From Lunularia cruciata (Eukaryota > Streptophyta > Marchantiopsida > Lunulariales > Lunulariaceae): a stretch of 64,000 nucleotides of DNA. Below are positions 10,504 to 23,619 of the stretch, one piece after another (the stretch's first letter is position 1; each line of letters starts with the position of its first letter). A program made the translations under genes and the position numbers. The notes under the pieces are model-generated. The model did not search any database and was not told the origin of the DNA. It saw nothing but the letters and a program-made list of their open reading frames with translations. Location of the stretch: the NCBI GenBank assembly GCA_948567375.1, contig OX419757.1, positions 19,840,001 to 19,904,000 of the forward strand, written 5' to 3'.

Positions 10504-12560
10504 ATTTGGCCGTGTTCTTTCACCAAATGTTTGCAAGAGAACCGGTGAATTGAGTGAGGTGCTTTCACTAAAAAATGAGGCAAATGGTCTGGAATTGGAG
10601 AGATAGACCACCCCCATACTACCTAGTGTCGTTTTCAACACACTTTTACCTCAAGTTGAACCTATTGAGTGCAAAAGAGAGATAGAAGATGGTGTCGCAC
10701 TTCCACCTAGACTTGAAAAGAGAAGCAGATGTAGAAGAGCAGTATTATATCTGCCAAATTTGAAGTAGCAATGACCACTTTGCCAAGACCAAATAGCAGA
10801 AGAGAGTGGAAGTGAAGATCCCAAAGACAAAGAAGCAAAGTCGACCAGAAGAGATGGTGTCCCTAATATAGCCATGAAAAAAAAGAAGGTTGTATCAAGG
10901 CACAAGGTCATCTTGAGTGACCAAACATTAGGTGAAGAATTAGAAGGAGAAGCCGAGGACAGGTCATAGGAATTAGTGGAAGAAGAAGAAGTAGAAATCA
11001 TGGTGCAGAGTGAGGAATCAAGCAATAGGAGTGAAGGAGAACCCAAGGTGCAGCAGCCATTGGAGGAAGTGGTTGAGGAGGAAGATCAGGAGTTCCATGT
11101 GGCAATCAATCACATGGAAGGAGGGGATATTCCGTGTCTAGAGTTGCCTATGGTGGAAATAGAAGAGCATAGAAACAAAGAGCTGAGGTTGGTTTTTCCC
11201 CAAGGAACTAGAATGAAGAAGAATGAGCAACCGGCCATAGCAAGACCAAGTAAAGCGGAAGGTGAAGATGATAGCTTAGAAGAGGTTACTTTGAAGGTAC
11301 AAAGATCAAGACTTTGGAGTAAAGCACCGGTCAACAAAGTAGTAATGCATGTAGTGGACAAAGGTGTAGATGAGGAAGAAGAAGAAGATTTTAGGGAAGT
11401 AGTCTACTTGTCTAACATCATCTGTCCATTGCTACGGATACTAAAGAAATAAAAGGAAAAGATGAAGAAGGATCATTTGGAAGTAAAGGATGAACTATAG
11501 GTTGTGAAGTATCTAAGTGAAGAGATCATGCATTTGAGGGAGAAATTAATCAAAGGAGTGAAGCAAGCTAAAGCGTTTTGGGTGGACACATTACTATGAC
11601 AAAAGAGATTTGAGAACTTATAGGAGTCTTTCAAGAAGCAAGGAGGTGAGCTTGAGCGGTAGGCTGAAGAGTTGAGTATATAGAAGATAGCTTGGGAGAA
11701 ATTGAAGGGTGAATTTGATGAAGCACAATATTAAAGTCATACATTTGAAGGCAATTGCCACTATGATGGAGCAAGAGTTGGAGAGTTAGAAGTTGATGGT
11801 ATCATAGAAGGATGAAGCTTGGTAGCGAGAGTTAGCAGGGAGCAATAGGGAAGAAGAGCAATTATAAGAACTTGTCATAAATGTTGAAGCCCAACTTGCT
11901 TGATACATGGAGGAGAAGGAAGTATTGAAAGCTGAGTTTGAAGACACATTAAAGATGTATTGTGAAGAGTTGCAAGTGGAGAGAGCTCAAGATCATACAT
12001 CGGAGCAAGTACAAGGAGTAGTAGAAAAGCTCAATGTAATGCTAAAAGTTGAAGCCAAAGGGAAGGTAGAAGAATTACATCTACACAAGTTGAAGTTGTT
12101 AGTGTAGGAGATGAGGAAGAGAAAGGCAAAAGATATAGATCTGAACAATCTTCTGATTTGCTTGAGAGAGAGAGAGTTGATAGAAAGATGATAAAGGTAG
12201 GAGACAATGTTTGTCTAAGATTAGATTTAGTTAAATCAGAGTAAGAGCAGATTTGTAGTAACATGAAGATAGGAATCTGAGGTGAATTAAGAGAGTAGGA
12301 GGACAGTTGTCTTCAGAGGAGTTATCTAAGCAATTAAGAGTAAGTGGGTTGGAAGATAAGAAGGTAAATACAATACTCATGGGTTCAATTGCAGTTCAGA
12401 CTGAAGAATTTAATTATTTAAATTATTAGAGGAAGAATTTGTAGTAGTAGAGAAGTCCAAAGTACAAGAGGTGAAGGAAGTTACGTTAGGTTTAGAAAAA
12501 GAATTAGACATTGGATTGGATTGGATTCATAACCAATTTGAGATTTGAATCGATAGATAT
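10504..12560 (+). pseudogene. Block U1, right part: acidic coiled-coil ORF
   Basis: This continues the frame interrupted by element B. The longest open stretch, 10976-11452 (158 codons), is very acidic: runs such as VEEEDQE and DEEEEEDF mixed with KVQRSR. Downstream, broken frames give heptad-rich text (LREKLIKGVKQAKAFW near 11535, EEKEVLKAEFEDTLKMYCEE at 11910-11970). Together these suggest a long alpha-helical coiled coil of several hundred residues. The copy at 38820-40617 has the same order (KEEPK, LRERVDRKMLEVGDNVCL). No enzyme motif is visible. It could be an extra ORF of a Tat-like element or the gag of a non-autonomous element. Confidence 0.5.
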
Positions 12561-12599
12561 GAAGAGTGGGTTGCCATTTTGGATCTGGAGATTGTTAGG

Positions 12600-13345
12600 A
12601 AATGGTATATTAGCTAGTAACTATTGAAGTGTTTTGCCTATTTAAATGAGGAATTTGTAGTTTGTTGTTGTTTAGTATTTGTATTTCTAAAGTTGAGTAA
12701 AGCAAAGTGCTATAACTTAGTGCTTGTTGTTTTAGCTTAATTCAGAGTATCAATCCTATGTGTGTGTTTGTGAGTGTTTGGAGAATTTCAAAGTGCAATT
12801 TAGTGAGCTTGTTGGATGTTGGATTCCACAACTCTGATTTCATTTTGTGTGCTTAATCTTGAGTGGATAGCAATCAAAGCAATGCCTTCACAGATCCATG
12901 AGGAATTATAATGTTGGTACTATTCTGCATTGGTGAGCGCAATATGAGGTTGATGCAAAGCAATTTTGATTGAGGAAGTTGTGCCTTCAATGGAGGGGTG
13001 GAACACAATTTTGAGGCAAGATCATTTTGTAGTGAAGAAGCCTTCTTCAAGAAAATCTGAATCATCACAATCAAGTTTATTTGGAAAGATTTGATGGAGT
13101 TCTGATTATAAGTGTTAATTTGTGACAAGACTATAAATTAGTGCTTGTTACTCTCTTTTAGGTGTGGTTTCTACCTGAGAGATTAAAGATGAAATCAAGA
13201 AGAACTGAAGTGTTAATATTTAGTTCATTTAGTTCAATTAGTTCATATTTGACCATTTTTTACTTGAATCTCTATAGGAACAAACTTTACTTACTGATTA
13301 CCGCAAAAGTGATACTTGACATGTTGTCACACTCACCCATAGGGA
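12600..13345 (+). repeat. Non-coding tail of block U1 (LTR-like)
   Basis: Stop-rich in all frames but well matched to 40690-41405. Shared words include AGTAAAGCAAAGTGCTATAA, CTTAGTGCTTGTTGTTT, TGTGAGTGTTTGGAGAA and GCAAAAGTGATACTTG. Homology stops abruptly after GTTGTC on both sides. It could be an LTR or a UTR; no clear TG...CA ends or primer site were found. Confidence 0.5.
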
Positions 13346-13387
13346 CGTGATCCTATATAAACACTACATACTCCCACTAAGGGAATC

Positions 13388-14184
13388 TTGCATAGTGATT
13401 TGGTTGACATAATTTTGGATGGTCCTCATGTGTTTTACACCAAGGTTCACAACCCAAACATTCTTGTAACCATCCAAGTTAGTGTTATCCCAAAAAATTT
13501 ATATCAACTAGAGGTCCTTAGTGAACATTATGACCAAGGGTATGATGGAAATACTAGGCTTGAAGGGTATGACAAAGACCTCTACCCTTCTATGAACGGC
13601 CAATGGGAAGACATTGCACTCTCAAGCTCTTGTCCAAGGTCCCTACACTCATTGGTGAGCAAACATTTTTAGTTGACTACTTGATAATAGATACTCCTAC
13701 TCTTGCATAGTTTCCATTCTTATTGGGATTCCCATGGTTGGTGGATACCAATGTAGTCACCTCTTGGAAAATTGGTAGATTAACATTCAAGAGAAGATCA
13801 AATCACATTATGCTTCTGATGTACATGACAAAACTTTTAGTATTGATGCATGGAACCCTTCTTGTGTTAATAGTAATGAGGAAACCAAAAATTCCATTGC
13901 TAATTTTCTTTTGATAATGGAGGAAGAAATGAGTTGTCATGCCAAAGAACTTCATGACAATAGAGCCTTATTCTTCCAATATATCCATAAAACATTCTTG
14001 GCAAGCACACTTCCACATGCCCCTAAACATGGCCCCAAAAGAATTTTCTTTGAGCTTAGAGGAAAACTCTTGTATCACTAAGAATGGAGTTGGTAGCCAT
14101 GCATTGTTCTCACTACCTTACACTTGGGAACATATTGAGGAAACCTTGAAAAACTCTTGCTTTTATATCAAAGATGATATTTGA
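13388..14184 (+). pseudogene. Element A protease region
   Basis: Three successive open stretches (13388-13672, 13723-13914, 13939-14184) read as one damaged frame. IIDTPTLA followed by FPFLLGFPWLVDTNVVTSWK resembles the C-terminal LG-RPWL segment of Tat/Athila-type retropepsins. A clear catalytic D-S/T-G is not visible. The upstream text (NLYQLEVLSEHYDQGYDGNT) I cannot assign. It comes directly after block U1 and before RT, in the normal pol order. Confidence 0.5.
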
Positions 14185-14439
14185 TTGTTAGGATGAAGAA
14201 ACAAGTGAGGAATGCTTCTATCTTGACAAGATGCTCCCTAACAACACTATTATTCATTGATACAATGAAACAAAGCCCATTGTGAGTAACAAAGTTTTTC
14301 TAGTTAATACAAAGAGCACAAGTCCTCCGTCTCACACCATTGCTCCTTATACCATGGAAAAACCCCCAAAGAGAATTGAAAACAATAAAGAAGTCCACCA
14401 GAAAATACATGAGGATAGGTTGTAATGATACTCCCTAAA

Positions 14440-15430
14440 CCACCAAAGCAATCTTTTGAACCTATTCTCCTTCACTTATAGATCATAGATAAGTTTCAAC
14501 ATCTTGATATCTCATGGAATAAAAAAACCCCTAAATATGTGAAAATAAGCATCAATGTGTTCATGGAGGACCAGTCTTCCCATCAAGCACTTTTTTGAGA
14601 GTTTAGAGATGTTTTTTCCTGAAATAACACAAAAATCATGGGTGTGGGTCCCCAAATATGCCAACATGGCATCTCACTTTAACTGGATGTTGTTCTAATA
14701 AGATCTAAACCATATTGGTTGAATCCCACTTACTATCAAAAAATTGCTAGACAAACTACTAAAGTGTAGGTTTATCTAACCCATAGGAGAGACCAAATGA
14801 GCCTCCCCAATCTTGGTTGCCCCTAAAAAGGATAAAGAAAAGGTATGCATATGTATGGATTTCAGAAAGTTGAATGCCTAGACCAACCTATTCTTGATCC
14901 CATTCAAGGATGCACTATTGGACAAAGTTGTCCATAACCAATGCTTCTCATTTATGGATGGGTATTTTAGCTACATCTAGATTGACATTGCTCTAGAAGA
15001 TCAATATAAGACTACATTCATCATAGAGTGTGGCACCTATGCCTACCATATGGTGTCCTTTTGGTTGCAAAATGCTCTTTCAACATTTGAACACTAGATG
15101 ATGAACTCCTTTGGTGCAATAATGAAGGACATGAAGCTATTTCTCAATGATATGTGGGTAAAAAACTCATGTAGCAACCATATCAACCTGCTAAAGCTAT
15201 TCTACATACTTGTATACAAGTGAGGATTTCTTTGAACCTACAAAAGTGCCTATGTTTTGTCTCTTGTGGGCCCTTCCTTGGTCACTTAATCTACAAAAAT
15301 GGAATAATGGTGGAACCAAAGAAGATCAAGGTCATTTAGGATTTATGCATCCTAGAGACCATACAAGAGCTACAAATTTTCTTAGGTTGTACGTGATACT
15401 ACATGCAATATGTTCATATGCATGCTAAGA
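14440..15430 (+). pseudogene. Element A reverse transcriptase
   Basis: Ordered RT landmarks appear in broken frames: EFRDVFS near 14600, WASPILVAPKKDKEKVCICM-like text at about 14795-14855 with DFRKLNAQT, FLIPFKDALLDKVV, FSFMDGYFSYIQIDIALEDQ and a thumb-like stretch at 15210-15428. The catalytic F/Y-x-D-D box reads FLND near 15140-15150, so the first Asp is lost. Wording is closer to Tat/Athila RTs than to chromovirus RTs. Many stops make it a pseudogene. Confidence 0.75.
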
Positions 15431-15439
15431 TCACCTCTT

Positions 15440-15880
15440 CACTAATAGGCCTACTGCACATCACAATAAACTTTATATGGATGGACAAATGCATAGATGC
15501 ATTTGAGACCTTGAAGCAAAATATAATGAAGACCTTCTAGCTCAATATAATGAAGAGGAATGGGAATACCCAATCAACTATGCTAGTAGGTAACTCAATG
15601 CCACTTGACACTTGACACTTGACACAATGCCGCTAAAATAAACTACTTGAAAACCAAACATGAATGCCTCATGATGAATTTTTCTATCCAAAAATGTTGA
15701 TACTAATTGATGGGCAACAATTTTGTCTTCTATGTAGATCATGAAGCCCTCAAATACATGATTAATAAACCTTAGCATGCAAGAAGATTGGCTTGCTATA
15801 TGCTCCTAATACAAGATTTATCTTTTATAATGGAATATTGTTCAGGAAAATTCTCATCATAGCACAAACTTCCTATCTTG
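15440..15880 (+). pseudogene. Element A RNase H
   Basis: FIWMDKCIDAFETLKQ (tether) near 15475, then NNFVFYVDHEALKYMINKP at about 15717-15773 and LSFIMEYCSGKF near 15815-15850. The VDHEALKYM segment is characteristic of Ty3/gypsy RNase H of the Tat/Athila side. A CTTGACA microrepeat (three copies near 15602-15625) interrupts the N-terminal half. Confidence 0.75.
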
Positions 15881-16149
15881 TTTTTTTTAACTACCTACCA
15901 TTTGCTCTCTTAGCATAGATCCCATAGACTTCCATCTTTTCAATGTTAGGAACAACATAACACAATCCTCTTGGATGACCCAAATCATGCACTATCTCTC
16001 TACATGAAATATATCCTTTGACTTACTATATGCCAAATACAAAAGTTTTCATATATTTGCACTTCCTTTCATTATTTTACAAGGAGATCTCTACTGAATG
16101 GGATTAGATAAAGTACTTTGGTGTTGCATTAGCATGGAGGAGGTTTTTG

Positions 16150-17280
16150 TAGTATTTAAAGATGTGCCACTTGGACAAATTAAGAGTGCACTTCTTTGGT
16201 GAGCTGACACCATGCAAGGGCTACCTTGTGGGATATTGGTGGCCCTCTATTTTGGTAGATGCCAGCCAATATGCCTACATGTGTGATGATTTCCAAAGAG
16301 TTGGCAAACCCTTATCACAATAATTAGATGTACATCCATCCTATACTTGCAACTCGACCATTCCAAAATATGGACTCAACTTTGTGGGACCTATCAATCC
16401 TGCAGATCAATGGACTAGGCATCATTACATTATTGTTCCCTATAATATTAACAAAGTGTGTAGAAGTTGAATCCTTCTCAAACAATTCAGTTGCACTATC
16501 CAATTTTTGCAGAAAAATATCATTTCAAGGTTTGGCATTCCCTTATCCATTATTACAAACAATAGATCCCACTTTATCAACAAAGAGGTACAAGATTTAA
16601 CTACCATCTACAAGATCTAGCACCACCAGTCTACCCCATACCACTCATAGGCAAATGGTCAAGTCCAATGCATCAATAGAATTCTCCCAACACTCCTAAA
16701 GAAAATGGTTTGTATAAATCCCACAGATTGGGATCATAAGCTCCTAGGTGCTCTCTAAGCTTACCTAACCATTGTAAATTCACTATAGGCTACACCTAAT
16801 TCTAGCTTGTTTATGGGCAAGATTTGATTTTACAAATAGAACTTTTAATCTCATCCCTTATAGTGCTTATAAGCTATTTGACAAGGACATCTTAGTCTCT
16901 TAGAGGAGAGATGACACCAAAAGAAATAATTTTTGTGCTGCATAATCTGATAGAAATACATCCACATGCACTCTACACTTAGTACACCACATAAGAAAAG
17001 TAGACAACTTACTTTGACTATAGAGCAGGTTGTACTTTACAAATGGGATTAAGTGTTAAAATTAAATGATATGGTTGGCCTATTTCCCCTCAAGTTTGCT
17101 GAGAAATAGCTTGGTCCTTATTGGGTACGGGAAGTGTTTGAAAATGGGTCAGTCTAGTTGGAAAGGTTGGATGTAGAACTCATGGAATCTTTTACTAATG
17201 GTGCCAAGTGTAAACCATACAACCCACACACTACATCCTATCAAGGGACAAAGGAGAAAAGATACCATGAAAACTCAAAG
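16150..17280 (+). pseudogene. Element A integrase with GPY/F-like end
   Basis: The HHCC region reads HLDKLRVHFFGELTPCKGYL, VGYWWPSILVDA, then CDDFQRVGKP near 16160-16310. The core follows: DFVGPINP-like text near 16380, HYIIVPYNINK, FGIPLSIITNN (second Asp replaced by Asn) and QANGQVQCIN near 16650-16680. The C terminus has LGPYWVREVFENGSV at about 17115-17155 and LERLDVELMESFTNGAKCKP from 17158, a GPY/F-type module. No chromodomain follows, which fits a non-chromovirus lineage. Confidence 0.8.
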
Positions 17281-17349
17281 GTTATTCATCATGGAAGAAG
17301 AGAGTATGGGAATATCCATGCAGGAGGACCTTCCTCCAAGATTTGATGG

Positions 17350-18661
17350 ACTTTTTGAATGACTACGGGTTGTCCATAAGCTCTTTCTTATTGTGAGATT
17401 ATTCTTCCCAAACCAACAATCTTGGAGGACAAATTCAAATACAACTATGCAAGCTTTTTGTATACTAGTGTACTTAATGGTTATATTGTTTCACATTCAA
17501 AAGAAAAATGGCACCACACAAAGGATGATTTGTCTCCAGCTTCTTATAGCACAATAAGTGCAACAATTTCAATCCAAGTGCAAAAGAATACCAAAATCAT
17601 GAAGATGTTTCCGATCTTAGAGCAAGATAATATGACATGCATAGAAATTTAAATGCAAAACAAGAAAGTATAACATTTATCAGAGATGATCCAACCCTTA
17701 TAAAATCCTTGCAAAATTCCTTAAATAACTGAGTTTAAAATTTCAACTTTGTGAGAGAAAATCATTAAGCAATCATATCAAGAAGCATTTATCAAGTGAC
17801 AGTGCTATTTCATCAAGGAAACTTTGAAGTAAAGATGAGGTCAAAGATTCTATGCAAGAGGAGCAGCAGTTCACATCCAAACTAATTGTGGGAGCAATCT
17901 TTTATAGGCTAGACCAGACACATTGATAGAACATCATCATGGTAATTTGAAAATTTTGACAAAACACATAGAATCATGGGATTGAGAGAGTCTTGCCAAT
18001 GTAAGAATTAGAGAAAGCCTTAGATAAAGTATTCCAAGGATAAGATAGTTTTTCAAATTCACAATAGGTCTATGGGAGAACCAATTAGAGAGAAAAGCAA
18101 ATTCTACAAAGTTAGATGGAATAGCTCCCATCTACATGCAGTTAGGCAACTTGTACAATTTCAGCAATGTGGATCCCAAGACAAGGTAAAACATGGAATG
18201 GGAAGGATTTGGAACATTGTGGCACTCAAGTTCTTTTTTCCAAGCAACAAGGAGTTAGTCCAAGTATTGGAATAAGTTCAAGTGGATTCAAAAGTGATCA
18301 CTTACCAATTCCTATAGCAGACCTCCAAGAAAAAATTATTCCCCATGACTAAGAACACAATGTGAGAAGTCTTTTTGCTACCAAGAAAATATGAAGACAT
18401 TCCCTTGGCATGGAGGGAATTCCAATTCAGCCCTAGCACATGCAAGGGCTATTTTTCTTTAAGAATACAAATAATGCATCTAGAACCATGCACAAAAATG
18501 GGTTCCCAATGGCAATGGTGATATATCTACCACTTTATTTCACCATGAAGAACTTCCACTAGCTCATCAAAGGCTTGGAGAATGAACCATACTTGAATAT
18601 GTCCCTCATGGATGCTCTCATTTGAAGTGTTAATTTTTTATGATTTTTTTGGAGAAGCATC
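17350..18661 (+). other. Unassigned; possible 3' region of element A
   Basis: Short broken frames only (for example 18072-18275 and 18167-18352). None shows a recognisable domain. It may be the 3' non-coding part of element A, but no LTR was identified. Confidence 0.35.
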
Positions 18662-18703
18662 CAATTGTATTACTATATTGTTCACAATATAGTAATACAA
18701 TTG
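18662..18703. repeat. Perfect hairpin, 20-bp arms, 2-nt loop
   Basis: CAATTGTATTACTATATTGT at 18662-18681, spacer TC, then its exact reverse complement at 18684-18703. Confidence 0.95.
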
Positions 18704-18851
18704 TGAATACAATGTAAGATTCAAGAAAGCATTCCAAAAAAAAAGATAAAGGGAGGAAAGCCTTTTACTATGGGTCCAATTCTAATGGTAGTTGTGGAAC
18801 TTGGCCCAAGTGCATTCTAATTAGAAGAAAACGTTGTCAAGGAAAACGTTG

Positions 18852-18919
18852 TTTTGAAAATTGGTAATTCAAATGTTGTAGCTACCTAGCTACAACATTT
18901 GAATTACCAATTTTCAAAA
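18852..18919. repeat. Perfect hairpin, 33-bp arms, 2-nt loop
   Basis: The arm at 18852-18884 begins TTTTGAAAATTGGTAATTC and ends TGTTGTAGCTA. After spacer CC the exact reverse complement occupies 18887-18919. No mismatch was found over 33 pairs. It lies 150 bases after the other hairpin and just before the D2 homology. Confidence 0.95.
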
Positions 18920-18924
18920 AGAGC

Positions 18925-20830
18925 TACTAGGAGATGATAAACTATATAGGGTAGCAATATATGAGCCCCCATGTAATAGTACAATTGGTATCCCACTTCA
19001 CTAAATAGACTTGTTGGGGGCAGGAGTATTTCCTTAAGTTGCAAATGTCCCGCAACTCCAAGAGCACATGAAATGGTAAGAAGTAAATAACATACCATAT
19101 TATGAGAAAATATCAAAAGATTAGGTGTTACCTAGTACTATCTCTAGTCACTTGTATCTTTACCACATAAAGGGTTTATAAGTTAGCATATCAAGCATAA
19201 AAGCTATTATGCTTGAAGACAAATTGTAAACGGATAGATAAACATATCATATGTCATTCTCTTTAACACCTTTCATGCAATAATCATAGTATCAATTCCT
19301 CTGGAATAGCCATGTATTATAACTTGCAAGCCTACACATAGAATGACTAAGCTTAGCTTAGGTACATATTATTATTAATTTTTAGGAAGTAATATGGTGC
19401 AAAATTATGCATATTGTCCTTGAAGCAATATTATTATGTTTTTCTAATATAAGAGCTCTATAAGGAAAAACCTTGTACAATCCTAAGACAATGTAGCTTA
19501 TTGCTACATCAAGTATTGATTTTATATTCCATTGAATTATTACATATAATCACTATGATGAAACTTATGGATGAAGGATCTATAGCCTCCTCTTCAAATA
19601 GTTCCATAGCATAAAGTATCACTTTTTAAAGCAATTGCTAAGTTGTTTAAGACAATTAATGTTATGCTTCGAAAGAAATTTTTCTACTAAGATCAAATTT
19701 CACTCATATATCTAAATCATCAAAATAAACACATAATATATAACAGTGAGTAAATATAAAGTCTCCTTTGTATAGTAAAATTCAAGGAGTCATGTATAAT
19801 AGGTGCTTGTTTGCTACATTAACATTCCAAAGCCAATGAAAAGGTAAGTAGATGTCCCATTACTCAAGTAACCTCTCTAAATCAAAAACTTGTGCAATCA
19901 TTTCTTACTATCTAAAAAGCTCTTTTGTTAAACCATATTTTTTAAGTTGAATTTGAGATATAATACATTAATTAAGAATGTCTTGTTACATACGTCTTAA
20001 ACTCATCCAAGAGCTTTATTTGTTAATGCATAGAAAACTTTGCTTATGCATGAACCAAATGAATATCCTATCTTATAACAAATAGGTTTTCATTACACTT
20101 ATTATGAAATGCCTCACACTTAATCCATTTTGCCTTTCACCATTAGAAGAATGTATATTTTGGAACAATTTGACTATGAGATCTCATTGCAAACAATAAA
20201 GGTTCTACAAAGTCTTAACTCTAACATTAACAAAACTCTTTGATATGTAGTTGGTATGATTGTGGCATAAGAGAAATAAGGATGCTAAATTTAAACCGCA
20301 GATCTTGCAACATGTTATTGGTATCAATCTATATGCATTATATCCAGAAACAACTTTGAAGTGACCTACTTATGTGCTTCACTTCAAAATATCTTGGATC
20401 TTGAATGAGTGTGTAATACAATTATGATTTCTAAGATAGTAATCATACTACTCTCACTCTACTATCCTCAAATGCAAGGAGAATATATTTTTACTCTGAT
20501 TTTAACCTTTTTCACTCTACTCTAAAAATAATTGTTTGCTAAGAGGTTGATATCTCTCCTTAAAATCAACAATTCCATCACCAAGATATCATCATGAATA
20601 TATTGCTTATCTATCTTAATATATCCACTCTATCTCAAAACTCAACAAGCACCTTATCTACACTTAAAGGAGATATTACTATATACTCTATCAACATTAA
20701 TAAAAAAATCTAAGTTTTTGTAGGTAGAGCACATCATTCAAGCTTTCTTAAAAGGTTTTTGTACTCCATCAACCAATTCAATAGTTAATATGTAATTATG
20801 AGAGTGTAAAGATTTTCAAACAAGCAATAT
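18925..20830 (-). pseudogene. D2: second copy of PHD-type Ty3/gypsy pol
   Basis: On the plus strand this follows element D from about 27230 to 28920 and then 29780-29890 in the same order: CACATAAAGGGT, the degraded PHD-finger stretch near 19270-19440, and TCACCAAGATATCATCATGAA near 20577 opposite the D copy near 28800. It therefore encodes on the minus strand a decayed integrase, its C-terminal part and the PHD region. Decay is deeper than in D: the zinc-binding Cys residues are mostly gone. Near 20700 it passes from the integrase side to the RNase H side without the LTR-3 present in D, so it serves as an empty-site comparison. Confidence 0.65.
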
Positions 20831-23599
20831 ATTCTTTAACTTTTATTGATTCTCCCCAAAATCTTTTTACATTTCATTCTTGATATGTTAAATTTTATTT
20901 GAAATGTTAAGATAAGATCAATAAATATCTATATAGATTTGTCTTCAAATAGCTACTAACATAAGCTTATATTCAAATTTTAGATGAAAGGTAATACTTA
21001 ATTTTAACAACTTAACTGTTGTCTATAGTCTCAAGGTGTGCAACTATAGTTCACAAGTTGAAGTATTTTATCCTTTGATGTGCTATTTTGACTATGCTCT
21101 TGAGAGTACAAGACTAAGTACTAGATCTTTGAATAAGTTAAAGACCTACTTTTTTTGTTCAATCCAACTAAAAAAACTAGGATTTGATATAGATCTTTAT
21201 CTAGATAGTGGATCCACCTTGTTTTACTCAATCAAAATAGTAAAAAGATGGATGTGAACTATGGAGTTCAATGAGATTTGAGTAGCTACATTTGGTAATA
21301 CTTCTTTTTTGTGAAAGATCTATATTTGAATATAATCTAGCTAATTCTATAGCTTTCTTGAAAGGAAACTATCTAGATGGAAGAATTATATCATAATAGA
21401 CTCTCCAATAGTTCAAATAGAAGCATTTTATCATTTTTGGTTAGTCCAAAATTAAGTTAAGGCTCTTATTCAATTTAGAATATTGGATAATAAAGAATTC
21501 AATGAAAACTTATGGGCAAAGCTAAATATAAAATTTAAGAAGTAAATAATGACTTTTAATTTAATGTAAATATAGAATTCTTTGTATGTGATCAAGTTAG
21601 AATAACATAAAAAAAAGGTCCCATTCCATGCAAATGGATCTACACTCTTCAAAAAGTGAGGAAGTGACATCTCTTAAGTGTTAGAAAAAGTGGAAATACT
21701 TGCTACAAGGGGTTTATAATAGCCATTGAGTTGCAAATGAAGCAAGGAGGAACAGCTATATCATAACACAAGTAAGTGCAAGGTGAAATTTGAAATGTAG
21801 CCTTTGAGTTGAAACTTTGACATGAGATAAAGGAGATAAATGAGAATAAATGATAAAGAAGTGTTATACACTCCAAAATCTACTTCAAAATGCTATTTGC
21901 TTCAATTCAATTGATTGACAAGCATGCCTTGAGACTATATTTGATATATATGTTTTGAACAATCTTTGTGACCCAAGTGATAGAGTCTTCTAGGTTTGTG
22001 TTGCTTTCAGAGTTGTGCTGATCAATAAAGTTTTATATTTCACATTTTATTATGAGAAATAATCTGAATATGGAGCTACTTGTAAATTTCAACACTAAAG
22101 TTTATGTTTGTTATTACTTTGTATCAAAAGAAGCATGCAATGATTAGATAATTCAAAATGTTGGTTAAAAAAATATCTTGAGTTTTCTTTTTGTATTAAC
22201 TTTTGCTAATGAATTTGATTTTACATGAAGGTGAAAACCTTGGAATTATCATGCTCTACTAATTCTATCCAAAAGGAGAGAAATGTACAATTTGACCACA
22301 CAAAGCTTGTTCTAGTGAATGGATGAGATAAGATTACCTTCAGAAAAAAATTATAGCTAATACTAAGCTATTGATACAAGAACTATTAAGTATCAAGGCT
22401 TAAGTGGTATTTTTAATAAAAGAAATAACCTCACCATCAAATATTACAAAGAATCAAGAGGTGGACCATGGCCCATACAAATAACCTTAAGTAATAAAGG
22501 ATACTTGATGTGAAATTTGCAAAGATGAAAAGGATTGTAATATTGAACCATACTAAAGGAACAAAGTAGCTTTGTACAAGAGGGACAACTCTATCTCATG
22601 AAGCTAAAATATGCCTTATTTGGTATTTATGAGTATGATGTAGGGGTTCATTCAATCATTTTATCTTATTTTTTTGCTTTTGAGTATGATATATGTGTGC
22701 TCATTTAATCATTCTTGATATTGTTCTACTATGGCTTGAAAGATAGTTGGTTTCTCAAGTGTCAACTATTTATTGAAGTCTAATGAAAATTTTTATTAAA
22801 AATTAAAAGTTATGTATTCAATTAAACTGATTTTTATAAATTTAATGGACTTAGTTCAAAAATTGCAAATACAAAGAGGAACTTAAGTAGTGAGTGATTT
22901 GTTTAACTCATTGCGAAGTAAACTTACGGACAACTTGAATAGAGCAATAAGATCCTAATTGGAGGACAAAAAAAGTGAAAAAAGTAAAATATATGGATAA
23001 TTATGGAGACAATAACTAAAGTGAGATCTTAAAATGAAAAATTACCCTTTTTTGCAAATTGGAAAATTAAAATCCATTCAAAAGATATAATTCATTATAA
23101 TTAATTTGGTGCAATCCTTATATGCCTAGCCAAGCAAAACAAATTTTTTTTTGTTTGAAGACTTATTTTGTCTTTAAACTTTCCTTTACAAAGTAATTGG
23201 ATTGGAGGTTATTGTTGTTTGCTTCAAGCTTAAGAGTTATTATAAATAGATAGAAGTTCGAGCATTTAAAAGGATACATATTGAAAACCAAAGTATTGAG
23301 AATATGGAGGTTCAAATCACTCTCTATGTGAGTATGTTTATGAGTAAGCTGCATTTTATGTTCACATTTTTCCAAAAAGAAAACTTATAAGTAGAGTGTC
23401 AAGCCACCCCTTATGCTTATGAATGAAATTTATCAAGCTATTCTGGCCTTTAATATTATTGTCTTCAAAAGAATAGGTGTAGAAATTGAAAAGTATTTGC
23501 CTATGGGTAAGTAATGAGAATAATATATTTAAATTTAATAAAAATTTATTTAAAATCCTTGAAAATTTGAGAAAAACAATAGTGGAATACAAGGATAAT
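20831..23599. other. No gene recognised; very A+T rich
   Basis: Long A+T-rich stretch with only short broken ORFs on both strands. Some plus-strand text at 22900-23580 could be gag/protease remains of element F, whose RT begins right after it, but I see no diagnostic motif. Confidence 0.4.
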
Positions 23600-23619
23600 T
23601 ATCAAATGATAAATTAATG

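Noticed and set aside
10651-11046. 131-codon minus-strand ORF
   Set aside because: Antisense shadow of the acidic coiled-coil ORF of block U1; composition alone explains it.
18904-19116. Hydrophobic minus-strand ORF as a membrane protein
   Set aside because: It lies in the D2 copy of a decayed pol region, has no start context or partner, and hydrophobicity follows from A+T-rich composition.
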